Shown: positions 1 through 6,554 of the stretch, in pieces
How the letters are laid out: each line of letters begins with the position of its first letter
Numbering within the stretch: position 1 is the first letter of the stretch
Source of the DNA: Alphaproteobacteria bacterium
GTDB lineage: Bacteria; Pseudomonadota; Alphaproteobacteria; Micavibrionales; Micavibrionaceae
Assembly: GCA_023141075.1 (NCBI GenBank)
Contig: JAGLKL010000062.1
Coordinates: 1 to 7,511 of the forward strand
Direction: 5' to 3'
DNA length: 7,511 nucleotides
The notes under the pieces: model-generated
What the model saw: only the letters and a program-made list of their open reading frames with translations
Databases searched by the model: none
What the model was told of the DNA's origin: nothing
Made by a program: the position numbers and the translations under genes

Positions 1-246
1 CATATAAGTATTAAAGGAAAAGACTACCCTGTTACGCGTGTAGCTCTATACCCATATACCGGACGCTCGCATCAATTACGTGTTCATATGATGGAGTTGA
101 ATCATCCCATTCTAGGTGACGAATTTTATGCGCATAATCAGGCTCGCGCCTGCGCTCCGCGGCTTTTATTGCATGCCTATAAGCTTATGATTCACCATCC
201 AAAGGGTGGGGAACAAGTCTGGTTTGAATCACCGTGTCCGTTCTAG
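1..246 (+). CDS. rluA: RluA-type pseudouridine synthase, C-terminal fragment (gene enters from the left edge)
   Basis: This is the last 81 codons of a pseudouridine synthase, read in frame 1 from the window edge to TAG at 244-246. RluA-family enzymes isomerise uridine to pseudouridine; E. coli RluA acts on 23S rRNA U746 and tRNA U32. The fragment shows the conserved C-terminal part of the catalytic domain: TGRSHQLRVH at fragment residues 20-29, NHPILGDEFYA at 34-44, and then APRLLLHA, a HHP segment and a final P-C-P-F. This order, with the FYA and LLLHA signatures, fits RluA proper better than RluC or RluD, as I recall those families. The catalytic Asp motif lies upstream and cannot be seen. 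The gene converges on ispE with a 16-bp gap, and I see no clear terminator between them. The family is certain; the exact RNA target is inferred. Confidence 0.9.
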   Translation, partial: HISIKGKDYPVTRVALYPYTGRSHQLRVHMMELNHPILGDEFYAHNQARACAPRLLLHAYKLMIHHPKGGEQVWFESPCPF

Positions 247-262
247 GTCCTGATCCTAAACC

Positions 263-1159
263 TCAATAGCGCTCAGGCCGGTTCAGCCATGCGAGCTTTA
301 CCCACCAATCAGGATTATCCTTGACGATAATTTTTGCGGCTTTTTCCGCCTCATTCATGGTTTCGAATAATCCAAAACAGCTTGCGCCGGAGCCGCTCAT
401 ACGCGCAAAAAGGCAATTTTTCTGTGTTTCAAGTGCAGCCATAATGTTGCTGATTTCCGGCAGAAGAGAGACTGCACCGTCAAAAAGATCATTATTGCAT
501 TTTTGCAAAAACGCGATCAGTTCAAAGACGGAAGAAAAATCGGCGGGTACGTCGATATTGTCTTTAAAGACTTTATTTGCACCACGCAAAAACACATCTG
601 TAGTTGAGCAGCTTTGCAGGGGATTGACCAGCAGGACAGGGATTTCCGGCATTAACAGGGCAGAGCCGAGTTCTTCTCCTATTCCTTTTACAACTTGAGG
701 TTGACAATGTAGGCACATCGGCACGTCTGCACCCAACCGAGTTAGAAGTGGCCACAAATAAGGCGTATCACGGCTGAGTCCCCAATATTCCTGCAAGCCC
801 CATATGGTCGCAGCTGCGTCAGATGACCCACCACCCAGCCCTGCGGCTACAGGCAGATTTTTGGTCAGGCGGATATGCACATCCAGATTTTTATCAACGA
901 TTTGAGCCAAACTTTGCGCGGCCTTGACAACAAGGTTGTCATCACTCTGTGCGCCTTCTTTTTCAAGTGTTTTGGCAAAAGAACCCTCAACGGAAAAATG
1001 AAAGTGCTCAGCAGGTTCTATTTCAATGATATCGCCAATATCTGCAAAACCGATAAGGGATTGGAGCGTGTGATAACCATCACTTCTGCATCCGGTCAGA
1101 TGCAAAAACAAATTAAGTTTTGCAGGAGCAAAAACACGAATGCTGTGTTTATCCGTCAC
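263..1159 (-). CDS. ispE: 4-diphosphocytidyl-2-C-methyl-D-erythritol kinase (IspE), complete
   Basis: IspE is a cytosolic GHMP-family kinase that phosphorylates the 2-hydroxyl of CDP-methylerythritol with ATP in the MEP pathway to IPP and DMAPP. The 298-residue product has the family's usual length. Visible motifs are APAKLN at residues 11-16 (Lys14 matches the conserved catalytic lysine), the glycine-rich ATP loop PVAAGLGGGSSDAAA at 103-117, Asp145 in GADVP (the expected catalytic aspartate) and the third GHMP motif MSGSGASCFGLF at 254-265. All key residues are present, so it should be active. The start is GTG at 1159-1157: an in-frame TAG lies four codons upstream with no better start between, and the conserved FAPAKLN begins at residue 10. 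The gene follows the TPR-protein gene on the same strand after 37 bp and is probably co-transcribed with it. Confidence 0.96.
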   Translation of the reverse strand: MTDKHSIRVFAPAKLNLFLHLTGCRSDGYHTLQSLIGFADIGDIIEIEPAEHFHFSVEGSFAKTLEKEGAQSDDNLVVKAAQSLAQIVDKNLDVHIRLTKNLPVAAGLGGGSSDAAATIWGLQEYWGLSRDTPYLWPLLTRLGADVPMCLHCQPQVVKGIGEELGSALLMPEIPVLLVNPLQSCSTTDVFLRGANKVFKDNIDVPADFSSVFELIAFLQKCNNDLFDGAVSLLPEISNIMAALETQKNCLFARMSGSGASCFGLFETMNEAEKAAKIIVKDNPDWWVKLAWLNRPERY

Positions 1160-1172
1160 GATGCGTAACTAA

Positions 1173-1177
1173 TCCTT
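1173..1177 (-). promoter_or_regulatory. Likely ribosome binding site of ispE
   Basis: On the minus strand the bases AAGGA lie 13 nt before the GTG start of ispE. That spacing is longer than usual. No alternative start codon lies closer, and an in-frame stop just upstream limits the choice. The long spacing together with GTG suggests modest translation, or some dependence on ribosomes arriving from the upstream TPR gene. Confidence 0.45.
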
Positions 1178-1196
1178 CATATAGAATATTACGAAA

Positions 1197-2981
1197 TTAA
1201 TGTGCAATTATACCATGTACATTATCGCTGTTATTTGCAGTATTCCTCAAACCTGAAGCCAATTTCTGTGAAATGGTATTGATCTGTTCTTCATCATCAG
1301 AATGGTTCTTTGCACGTTCCCACTGGAAACGGGCTTCCAATCGTCGCCCGACTTTCCAATAAGCATCACCTAGATGATCATTAATTGTGGGATCGTAAGG
1401 CAAAAGCTCCACGGCACGCTCAAGCGTCAAAACAGCATTTTCGTAATCGGAGTTACGGTACATCACCCAGCCCAGAGAATCAGTTATATAACCATCAGTC
1501 GGGCGGGCATCCACAGCGCGTTGTATCATCTCGGTGGCTTTATCCAGATTTATTTCCTTATCTGCCCAGGAATATCCCAGATAGTTCAAAACATACGGGT
1601 GGTCAGGCTGATAGGTGAGAGCTTTTTTGAGGTCTTTTTCTGCCGCTGCCCAGTTATCCGTTTGCTCGTAAGCAATGCCGCGCACATAGTAAACATGCCA
1701 GTAATCATCGGGAACTTCCCCATTCATGGCATCAACAGCTCGATCATATAGCTCAAGCGCTTTTTCATATTTACTCTGATGGCGGTACAAATCTCCGATC
1801 CTGATCAACGCATCAGGTTTCTTTTCATTCTTAGCCAGCTTACCCAGTACTTTCAGCGCTTTTTCATATTGGCCGGTAAGGTCATAAACATCGACAATTT
1901 TATATTGTGCCTGTTTATAATTTTCATCGTTATCAGGAACGTCCTTATATAACGCAATAGCCTTATCATATTGCTTATACTGAGTGTTGATCTCGGCCAG
2001 CAGGAAATTGGGTTGGGACATATCCGAAAAGAGGTATTTTGCCAGATACGCAAAAACTCTGGCGCTTTCAGTATTTTGCTCGTTATATAAAACACGTGAG
2101 ATATCATAAAAAGCCAGCGCCATTCCTTCTTGGGGACTTTTAACCTTGGCGAATAACGGTTCAAACGTCCCGTCATTTAGTTTTCGAATTTTTTCATTGA
2201 TAACGTGATCGTCCGGGAAGTTTTTATGAACTTTATTATAAAGCTCAAGAGCTTTTTCTTTTTGGCCGACATGTGCATATAAATCAGCAATACGATCCAG
2301 CTCCGGCAAGCTAATGTTCTCGACATTCAAGGATCTGTCAATCATCCCTTCAATGTCCTTATGGTTGCTAAGAAAGTCCGAAATCAAAATACCGTGATAA
2401 AGTTGCACCGTATTTTGCCGCAAATTCCTGATATTGAGCTGGTCTTGAGCAGCACCTAGCCAACCTTCAACAAACGGGCCTATAAAAACACTCGTGGCAT
2501 CCGGAGCCATTGTGTTAAAAAATTTTTGTGCGACCTCAAAGTTTTCATTCTTAAAAGCCTCAACGATCAAAAATATGTCGGCAACAGTATTGCGGACATC
2601 CATATCCATCTCGTTCATTTTATGCGCTAACTCGATGGCACGCTTGGCCTGTCCTGCGCCCATCGCAATAACCATAGCACGCTGAGTGACCTCTTCCATG
2701 GGTATTTCTGAAGAGAGCAAGGGTTGAATAAAAGTGCTGGCGTTGCCCCAGTCATGTTTGGATTGTGCAAAACGACTAGCCAGATAATACCCGGCCATTA
2801 TCGGTTTATTTTGCGTGCGCGAGGCTTTTTGTTCGTTTTCTTCTTCCGGCGTGACATTAGCAGTAACACCGTCGGCCTTGGCCATTTCCAGCGGGTTTTG
2901 CGGTGTTGCACATGCGAAAGAAGGATTAAGAAACAAAACGGCCACACAAGCGGCTGCAAATAGAAAACGGCGTTTTATCAT
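1197..2981 (-). CDS. Secreted TPR-repeat protein, LbcA-like, upstream of ispE
   Basis: The product (594 residues from the ATG at 2981-2979) is a periplasm-directed tetratricopeptide protein. An N-terminal signal sequence is visible: MIKRR, then a hydrophobic stretch at residues 6-19, with a possible cleavage site around SFACA at 21-25. Residues 30-60 are charged and probably flexible. Helical repeats follow; clear TPR units lie at about 226-259, 355-388, 390-423, 428-461, 463-496 and 498-531, with a last partial one to 560. The segment with DSLGWVMYR at 501-509 is the best-conserved part of this family. From memory, pseudomonads have a similar TPR gene near lolB and ispE, and there the product LbcA is an adaptor for the CtpA protease. 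Function here is inferred. A GTG start at 3029 would add 16 residues before the signal sequence and is less likely; GGAT about nine bases before the ATG is a plausible Shine-Dalgarno. Confidence 0.85.
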   Translation of the reverse strand: MIKRRFLFAAACVAVLFLNPSFACATPQNPLEMAKADGVTANVTPEEENEQKASRTQNKPIMAGYYLASRFAQSKHDWGNASTFIQPLLSSEIPMEEVTQRAMVIAMGAGQAKRAIELAHKMNEMDMDVRNTVADIFLIVEAFKNENFEVAQKFFNTMAPDATSVFIGPFVEGWLGAAQDQLNIRNLRQNTVQLYHGILISDFLSNHKDIEGMIDRSLNVENISLPELDRIADLYAHVGQKEKALELYNKVHKNFPDDHVINEKIRKLNDGTFEPLFAKVKSPQEGMALAFYDISRVLYNEQNTESARVFAYLAKYLFSDMSQPNFLLAEINTQYKQYDKAIALYKDVPDNDENYKQAQYKIVDVYDLTGQYEKALKVLGKLAKNEKKPDALIRIGDLYRHQSKYEKALELYDRAVDAMNGEVPDDYWHVYYVRGIAYEQTDNWAAAEKDLKKALTYQPDHPYVLNYLGYSWADKEINLDKATEMIQRAVDARPTDGYITDSLGWVMYRNSDYENAVLTLERAVELLPYDPTINDHLGDAYWKVGRRLEARFQWERAKNHSDDEEQINTISQKLASGLRNTANNSDNVHGIIAH

Positions 2982-3107
2982 TGGGCTTAAATCCAAAAAT
3001 CTAAATGTCTGATACGGTTTATTCACCACGTTTCATCAAAATAATAATAATATATTCGAGATTGTGGGGCGTTTTTACTGGGAGTATGCTATGGGTTTAG
3101 ACCCTAA

Positions 3108-3137
3108 TTGACAAGCTTTGATTTGTTAGTTTACCTT
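3108..3137 (+). promoter_or_regulatory. Candidate sigma-70 promoter for the uracil-DNA glycosylase gene
   Basis: A perfect -35 hexamer TTGACA lies at 3108-3113. The best -10 at acceptable distance is taccTT at 3132-3137 (18-bp spacer), which matches only three of six consensus bases. If it is used, transcription would begin near 3144. A small inverted repeat, GGGT-TTAG-ACCC at 3093-3104, sits just upstream and might be an operator, but a four-base stem is weak evidence. Confidence 0.35.
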
Positions 3138-3143
3138 CAAACG

Positions 3144-3170
3144 ATGCAAGAATCCACTTTGCATAAATGA
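3144..3170 (+). CDS. Possible eight-codon leader mini-ORF overlapping the UDG start
   Basis: ATG at 3144 opens a reading frame for MQESTLHK and stops at TGA 3168-3170. The stop overlaps the UDG start codon in the arrangement ATGA, typical of translational coupling. The UDG gene has no good Shine-Dalgarno of its own, and the candidate promoter upstream would place the transcript start at or near this ATG. The ORF is too short to test by content, so chance is a real alternative. Confidence 0.2.
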   Translation: MQESTLHK

Positions 3171-4102
3171 GGCACGACTTAAAAGAAGTGATAGACACGT
3201 TAACACGAGGTCAGATGATAACAGCCCTGCAATGGTACGCAGATCAGGGGTTGGATACATGTGTTCTTGAAGAAACGTTCAACAGATTAAATATTGACCC
3301 TCTGGAATTACAGTGCAAAGAGCGTTTATTAAATGACGATTCGGCTGAGAGTGTAGGATTAAACGATCACCCGCAAAATGTCCTGCAACAGGCAAGAAGC
3401 AAGGTTCAGGCTCAGCCCGAGAGGACGTTTCTGGGTAAATCTGAAGCATATGAAGAAGCGCTTCGTCTGGCAAATCAGGTGGAAAATCTTGAAGATATGG
3501 CCAAGCTAATCGCAGAATTTGACGGTATTGCCATTAAAAAAACCGCCAGCAACATGGTATTTTCTGCTGGCAATCCGCAAGCGCAAGTTATGTTGGTGGG
3601 AGAAGCGCCCGGAGCCGATGAAGACCGTATTGGCACTCCGTTTGTAGGCATCAGCGGTCAGCTTTTAGGTAAGATTTTGTCCTGTATAGGTTTGGAGCGA
3701 GACCAAAACGATCCACAGAAATCTATATATATTTCGAATATTCTAAACTGGCGTCCGCCGGGAAACCGCACACCATCGCCTGCAGAAATAGAAGTAAGCC
3801 TACCTTTTATTGAGCGCCATATTCAGCTTGTAAGCCCGAAAGTTCTCATTTTGTGTGGTGGCGTAGCGGCAAAAACGCTTCTGGGGAGCGATATGAGCAT
3901 TTCCCGTCTACGTAATTCTTGGCATAATTATGTGCCTGTAACGCGTGGGTTAAACTATCAGGGAAAACCGATTCCGGCGATCGCAACCTACCACCCTTCA
4001 TATCTTTTACGCACACCGGCGCAAAAAAAACTGGTTTGGGAAGATATGTTGACGCTTCAAAGCTATCGGCAAAAAAATTTACAAAAACAGGCAGAAATAT
4101 AA
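3167..4102 (+). CDS. Uracil-DNA glycosylase, family-4-like, apparently without iron-sulfur ligands
   Basis: Enzymes of this family cut uracil from DNA to start base-excision repair. The 311-residue product has an N-terminal region (1-~110) including ALQWYADQGLD, a segment type I associate with alphaproteobacterial homologues, and then the catalytic domain. Visible motifs are VMLVGEAPGADED at 141-153 (motif A), TPFVGISGQLL at 157-167, YISNILNWRPPGNRTP at 188-203 and TYHPSYLLR at 274-282 (motif B). Aligned by eye to the Thermus family-4 enzyme, the four cluster-binding cysteines correspond to Phe118, Ile121, Trp195 and Ser211. Cysteines occur only at 32, 50, 173 and 230. The UdgX signature KRRIH is absent. 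The ATG at 3167 has no strong Shine-Dalgarno; a mini-ORF ends across it. Next downstream on the same strand, 325 bp away, is the lytic transglycosylase, so co-transcription is uncertain. Confidence 0.9.
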   Translation: MRHDLKEVIDTLTRGQMITALQWYADQGLDTCVLEETFNRLNIDPLELQCKERLLNDDSAESVGLNDHPQNVLQQARSKVQAQPERTFLGKSEAYEEALRLANQVENLEDMAKLIAEFDGIAIKKTASNMVFSAGNPQAQVMLVGEAPGADEDRIGTPFVGISGQLLGKILSCIGLERDQNDPQKSIYISNILNWRPPGNRTPSPAEIEVSLPFIERHIQLVSPKVLILCGGVAAKTLLGSDMSISRLRNSWHNYVPVTRGLNYQGKPIPAIATYHPSYLLRTPAQKKLVWEDMLTLQSYRQKNLQKQAEI

Positions 4103-4427
4103 TTTTTCATAATAAAAAACTGGACATTTCATCCAAATTTTTGTATTAAAATATCATAGTGAACATAAGGCAGTGTTACCGCATATCATGTGCAATTCTG
4201 TTTTATTTTACAGGTGAAGAATCGATTTTTTGAATCGCAGGACATGCTTAGGCGTATTCAATGGATAAAAAAGATGATAATTTTACTGTAAAATGAAACC
4301 TTGAAAAGGCGCGGCAAATTTTTGCATCTGTTCGTAAAAACAGCTTGAACGTATGTCTAATATGTTTTGCGCGTTTTTCACGAAATATCTGCTAAAAGTT
4401 ATGCATGCGCAGAAATAGGCATGATAC
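4103..4427. other. 325-bp AT-rich gap between UDG and lytic transglycosylase genes, no convincing gene
   Basis: No ORF here looks coding. The best are a 24-codon frame from GTG at 4159 (no Shine-Dalgarno, one hydrophobic stretch) and a 12-codon frame at 4261-4296. I see no tRNA-like cloverleaf. Small foldable elements are CGATT/AATCG at 4223-4237 and an AU-rich stem TTTTTGC/GTAAAAA at 4319-4340 with one G-U pair. The transglycosylase promoter should lie here: TAATAT at 4358-4363 is a possible -10, but no matching -35 is evident. Confidence 0.5.
4116..4142 (+). terminator. Weak candidate terminator after the UDG gene
   Basis: TGGA at 4121-4124 pairs with TCCA at 4132-4135 around a seven-base loop. 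Beyond a 2x2 mismatch, A4115-A4118 can pair with T4138-T4141, and a short T run (4138-4142) follows. The stem is AU-rich and short, so it would be an inefficient intrinsic terminator at best. Confidence 0.25.
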
Positions 4428-6542
4428 GTGACGACGCTGCATACGTATTTAGGAAAGATCGGCTTGCGCTTTTGCGGAAGTTTTGTGTGCGTAGGTGCAA
4501 TGCTATTGCTGATTCAAACTGCCATGTTCGTTCATGTATCGTCCGTAAAGCCTCTGACATTTTTGCAACTCAGCATACCTGTTAGTGTTGATCATAAAGC
4601 TATACGTGCACGAGGCGGTATTCCTGTTCCCCGGTCAAAACCTTTTCGTGGCGAGAAGGCGCAATTAGCAAGAGAAAGTCGTTTACCTCAGGCATCACAA
4701 TACATGAAGTTGACGAATCTGCTTTCCACTTTAAAATCTTATGCACCCGCTTCCGGCGACGAAAAAAGAGAAGTAATCGGAGCTGATTTTAGTAGCGAAG
4801 CTCCATTATCAGCACAACAATCAAAAATCTATGCGCAAATATTCAATGCACAACGCTATGGACGTTGGCAGCAGGCAGATGAAAATATTACAAGCCTGAA
4901 AGACAAGCGCCTTTTGGGACACGTCCTTTATCAGCGTTATATGCACCCGGCTTATATCAGTAATTTTGATGAACTCAAATCATGGCTGGCCAATTACGAA
5001 AGTCATCCGAATGCCTATAATATATACAAGCTGGCCAACGCAAAACGTTACGGTCGTCCGGACAAAATCAACAATCCGGGAAGAGGACACGAATTGGCAC
5101 AAATTGGTGAGCCGTATATCTATTACCCTAAACGTTATGCCTCAAAAATAAGACGTACCAAAGAGCAAGCCAATCAGGTTCGTTCATTATCCCGCAAAGT
5201 ATATAAACTTGTACGCCGTGGCAAAAGTCAGCAGGCACTTGATTATCTAATATCTCTTGATCCTGTTGGAAGCGCTCTGGCTAATATGGATAAAGTCGAG
5301 ATAGATTATCTTAAAGCTGAAATTGCTGCGGGTTTTTTATATCGCGGTCAGATTGATCAAGCCCTTGGTTTGGCTAAGAAGGCCAGTGTGCGCTCCGGGC
5401 GCTATGTTCCGCTTGCATCGTGGATTACCGGTCTGGCTTTGTGGGAAAAACAGGAATTTGCAGATGCTGCGCCATATTTTGAGAAAACCGGTGCATCGTC
5501 TTATGCTTCCGGCTGGCGTGCATCAGCCGGATATTACTGGGCGGCACGCTCACATAGCCGTGTAGGTAATCATAAAAAGGTTCGGGAAACACTGGAGAAA
5601 GTGTCCACTCATTCCCGAACTTTCTACGGCTTGATTGCGACAAAAATGCTGGGAAAACCTTTTAATTTTAATTGGGAAAACCCACGGTTTACGAACGAAC
5701 ATGAAAAAATGCTTTCAAGCAAAGATGCCGGGCGTCGGGCATTTATACTCGTTGCCGCCGATCAATATGACAGGGCTGAAAAAGAGCTTATGCATCTTGA
5801 TTACGATAATAACCCTGATCTTCGCCGCGCGGCTCTTGCCTATGCAATGCATGTTGGTCTGCCCGGTCTGGCACTGCGTTTGGGCAATATGGTTCCCTCC
5901 GGCAAAGGCAAATACTACGATTCAGCGTTATATCCCGATGTCCCATGGGAGCCTCAGGACGGTTTCAGCCTTGATCCTTCCCTTCTTTATGCAGTGATGC
6001 GTCAGGAATCGCGCTTTGATCATCAGGCAAAAAGCGGTAGCGGTGCACTTGGCCTTATGCAGGTTATGCCCAGAACGGCACGTTATGTTGCTCGCAAGAA
6101 CCGCTATAGCCGTAGCATAAACCGCCAAGCTTTGAATGACCCCGAAATCAATATGATGGTCGGGCAGGATTATCTCGCCTATCTCATGAAAGGGAAGGCT
6201 GTTCAGGGTGATATGATTTCCCTTCTTGTCGCATATAACGCCGGTCCTGGCAATCTTGTCAAATGGCGCAAACGTTTTGACGCAAATACACAAGCGCATA
6301 AATCGGCATTATCTGGAAAGGCAAATTCAACCTTCTCGGATCCGCTTCTCTTTATAGAAACAATGCCCATTGAAGAAACCCGCAATTATGTGGCAAAAGT
6401 CATGTCCAATTACTGGATATACCGCCTGCGTGCAGGAGAAGAACTTGTCAGCCTGACTCACCTAGTCAAAGGTAAATCTCCGCGCTATGCTTTTTATACC
6501 GGTCAGAACAACGCGCAAGCCTATACGGTTGCTAATCGTTAG
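4428..6542 (+). CDS. Soluble-lytic-transglycosylase-type murein hydrolase (Slt family), membrane-anchored
   Basis: The 704-residue product cleaves the MurNAc-GlcNAc bond of peptidoglycan with formation of 1,6-anhydroMurNAc, acting in the periplasm. A positively charged start (Lys10, Arg14) and a hydrophobic stretch at about 15-38 without a clear cleavage site suggest a signal anchor. Residues 50-130 look like a flexible linker. Residues ~130-490 are helical and repeat-like, resembling the superhelical U domain of Slt70, and the catalytic domain spans ~510-670. The catalytic Glu is Glu527 in RQESRFD. GALGLMQVMP at 539-548, AYNAGPGN at 602-609 and FIETMPIEETRNYV at 642-655 are the remaining family-1 signatures, all intact. 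The start is GTG at 4428, because an in-frame TGA lies at 4422-4424; TAGG eight to nine bases upstream is a weak Shine-Dalgarno. ATG at 4500 (residue 25) would cut into the hydrophobic segment and is less likely. Confidence 0.92.
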   Translation: MTTLHTYLGKIGLRFCGSFVCVGAMLLLIQTAMFVHVSSVKPLTFLQLSIPVSVDHKAIRARGGIPVPRSKPFRGEKAQLARESRLPQASQYMKLTNLLSTLKSYAPASGDEKREVIGADFSSEAPLSAQQSKIYAQIFNAQRYGRWQQADENITSLKDKRLLGHVLYQRYMHPAYISNFDELKSWLANYESHPNAYNIYKLANAKRYGRPDKINNPGRGHELAQIGEPYIYYPKRYASKIRRTKEQANQVRSLSRKVYKLVRRGKSQQALDYLISLDPVGSALANMDKVEIDYLKAEIAAGFLYRGQIDQALGLAKKASVRSGRYVPLASWITGLALWEKQEFADAAPYFEKTGASSYASGWRASAGYYWAARSHSRVGNHKKVRETLEKVSTHSRTFYGLIATKMLGKPFNFNWENPRFTNEHEKMLSSKDAGRRAFILVAADQYDRAEKELMHLDYDNNPDLRRAALAYAMHVGLPGLALRLGNMVPSGKGKYYDSALYPDVPWEPQDGFSLDPSLLYAVMRQESRFDHQAKSGSGALGLMQVMPRTARYVARKNRYSRSINRQALNDPEINMMVGQDYLAYLMKGKAVQGDMISLLVAYNAGPGNLVKWRKRFDANTQAHKSALSGKANSTFSDPLLFIETMPIEETRNYVAKVMSNYWIYRLRAGEELVSLTHLVKGKSPRYAFYTGQNNAQAYTVANR

Positions 6543-6554
6543 AGAGTTTTTCTT

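Noticed and set aside
244..258. TAGG/CCTA inverted repeat between rluA and ispE as a terminator.
   Set aside because: A four-base stem without a T tract; too weak to call.
321..698. Open frame opposite ispE, and similar ones opposite the TPR gene (1374-1751) and hisN (6865-7245).
   Set aside because: They lie antisense to genes with full family motifs and show no protein-family features of their own.
2982..3029. Longer TPR-protein start at GTG 3029, adding 16 residues.
   Set aside because: It puts a polar stretch in front of a well-formed signal sequence (MIKRR plus hydrophobic core) and has no clear Shine-Dalgarno; the ATG at 2981 is better.
3039..3056. Short AAT/ATA repeat run in the TPR gene leader.
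   Set aside because: Only about four units in an AT-rich spacer; it may supply a -10-like sequence, but there is no sign of a phase-variable tract.
3167..4102. UDG gene as a UdgX-type protein that covalently traps uracil-DNA.
   Set aside because: The KRRIH signature and its insert are absent; the sequence runs directly through WRPPGNRTP as in ordinary family-4 enzymes.
4367..4585. Open 72-codon frame upstream of and overlapping the transglycosylase start.
   Set aside because: It starts at TTG, has no recognisable motif and overlaps the anchor-coding region of the real gene; it looks like a chance frame.
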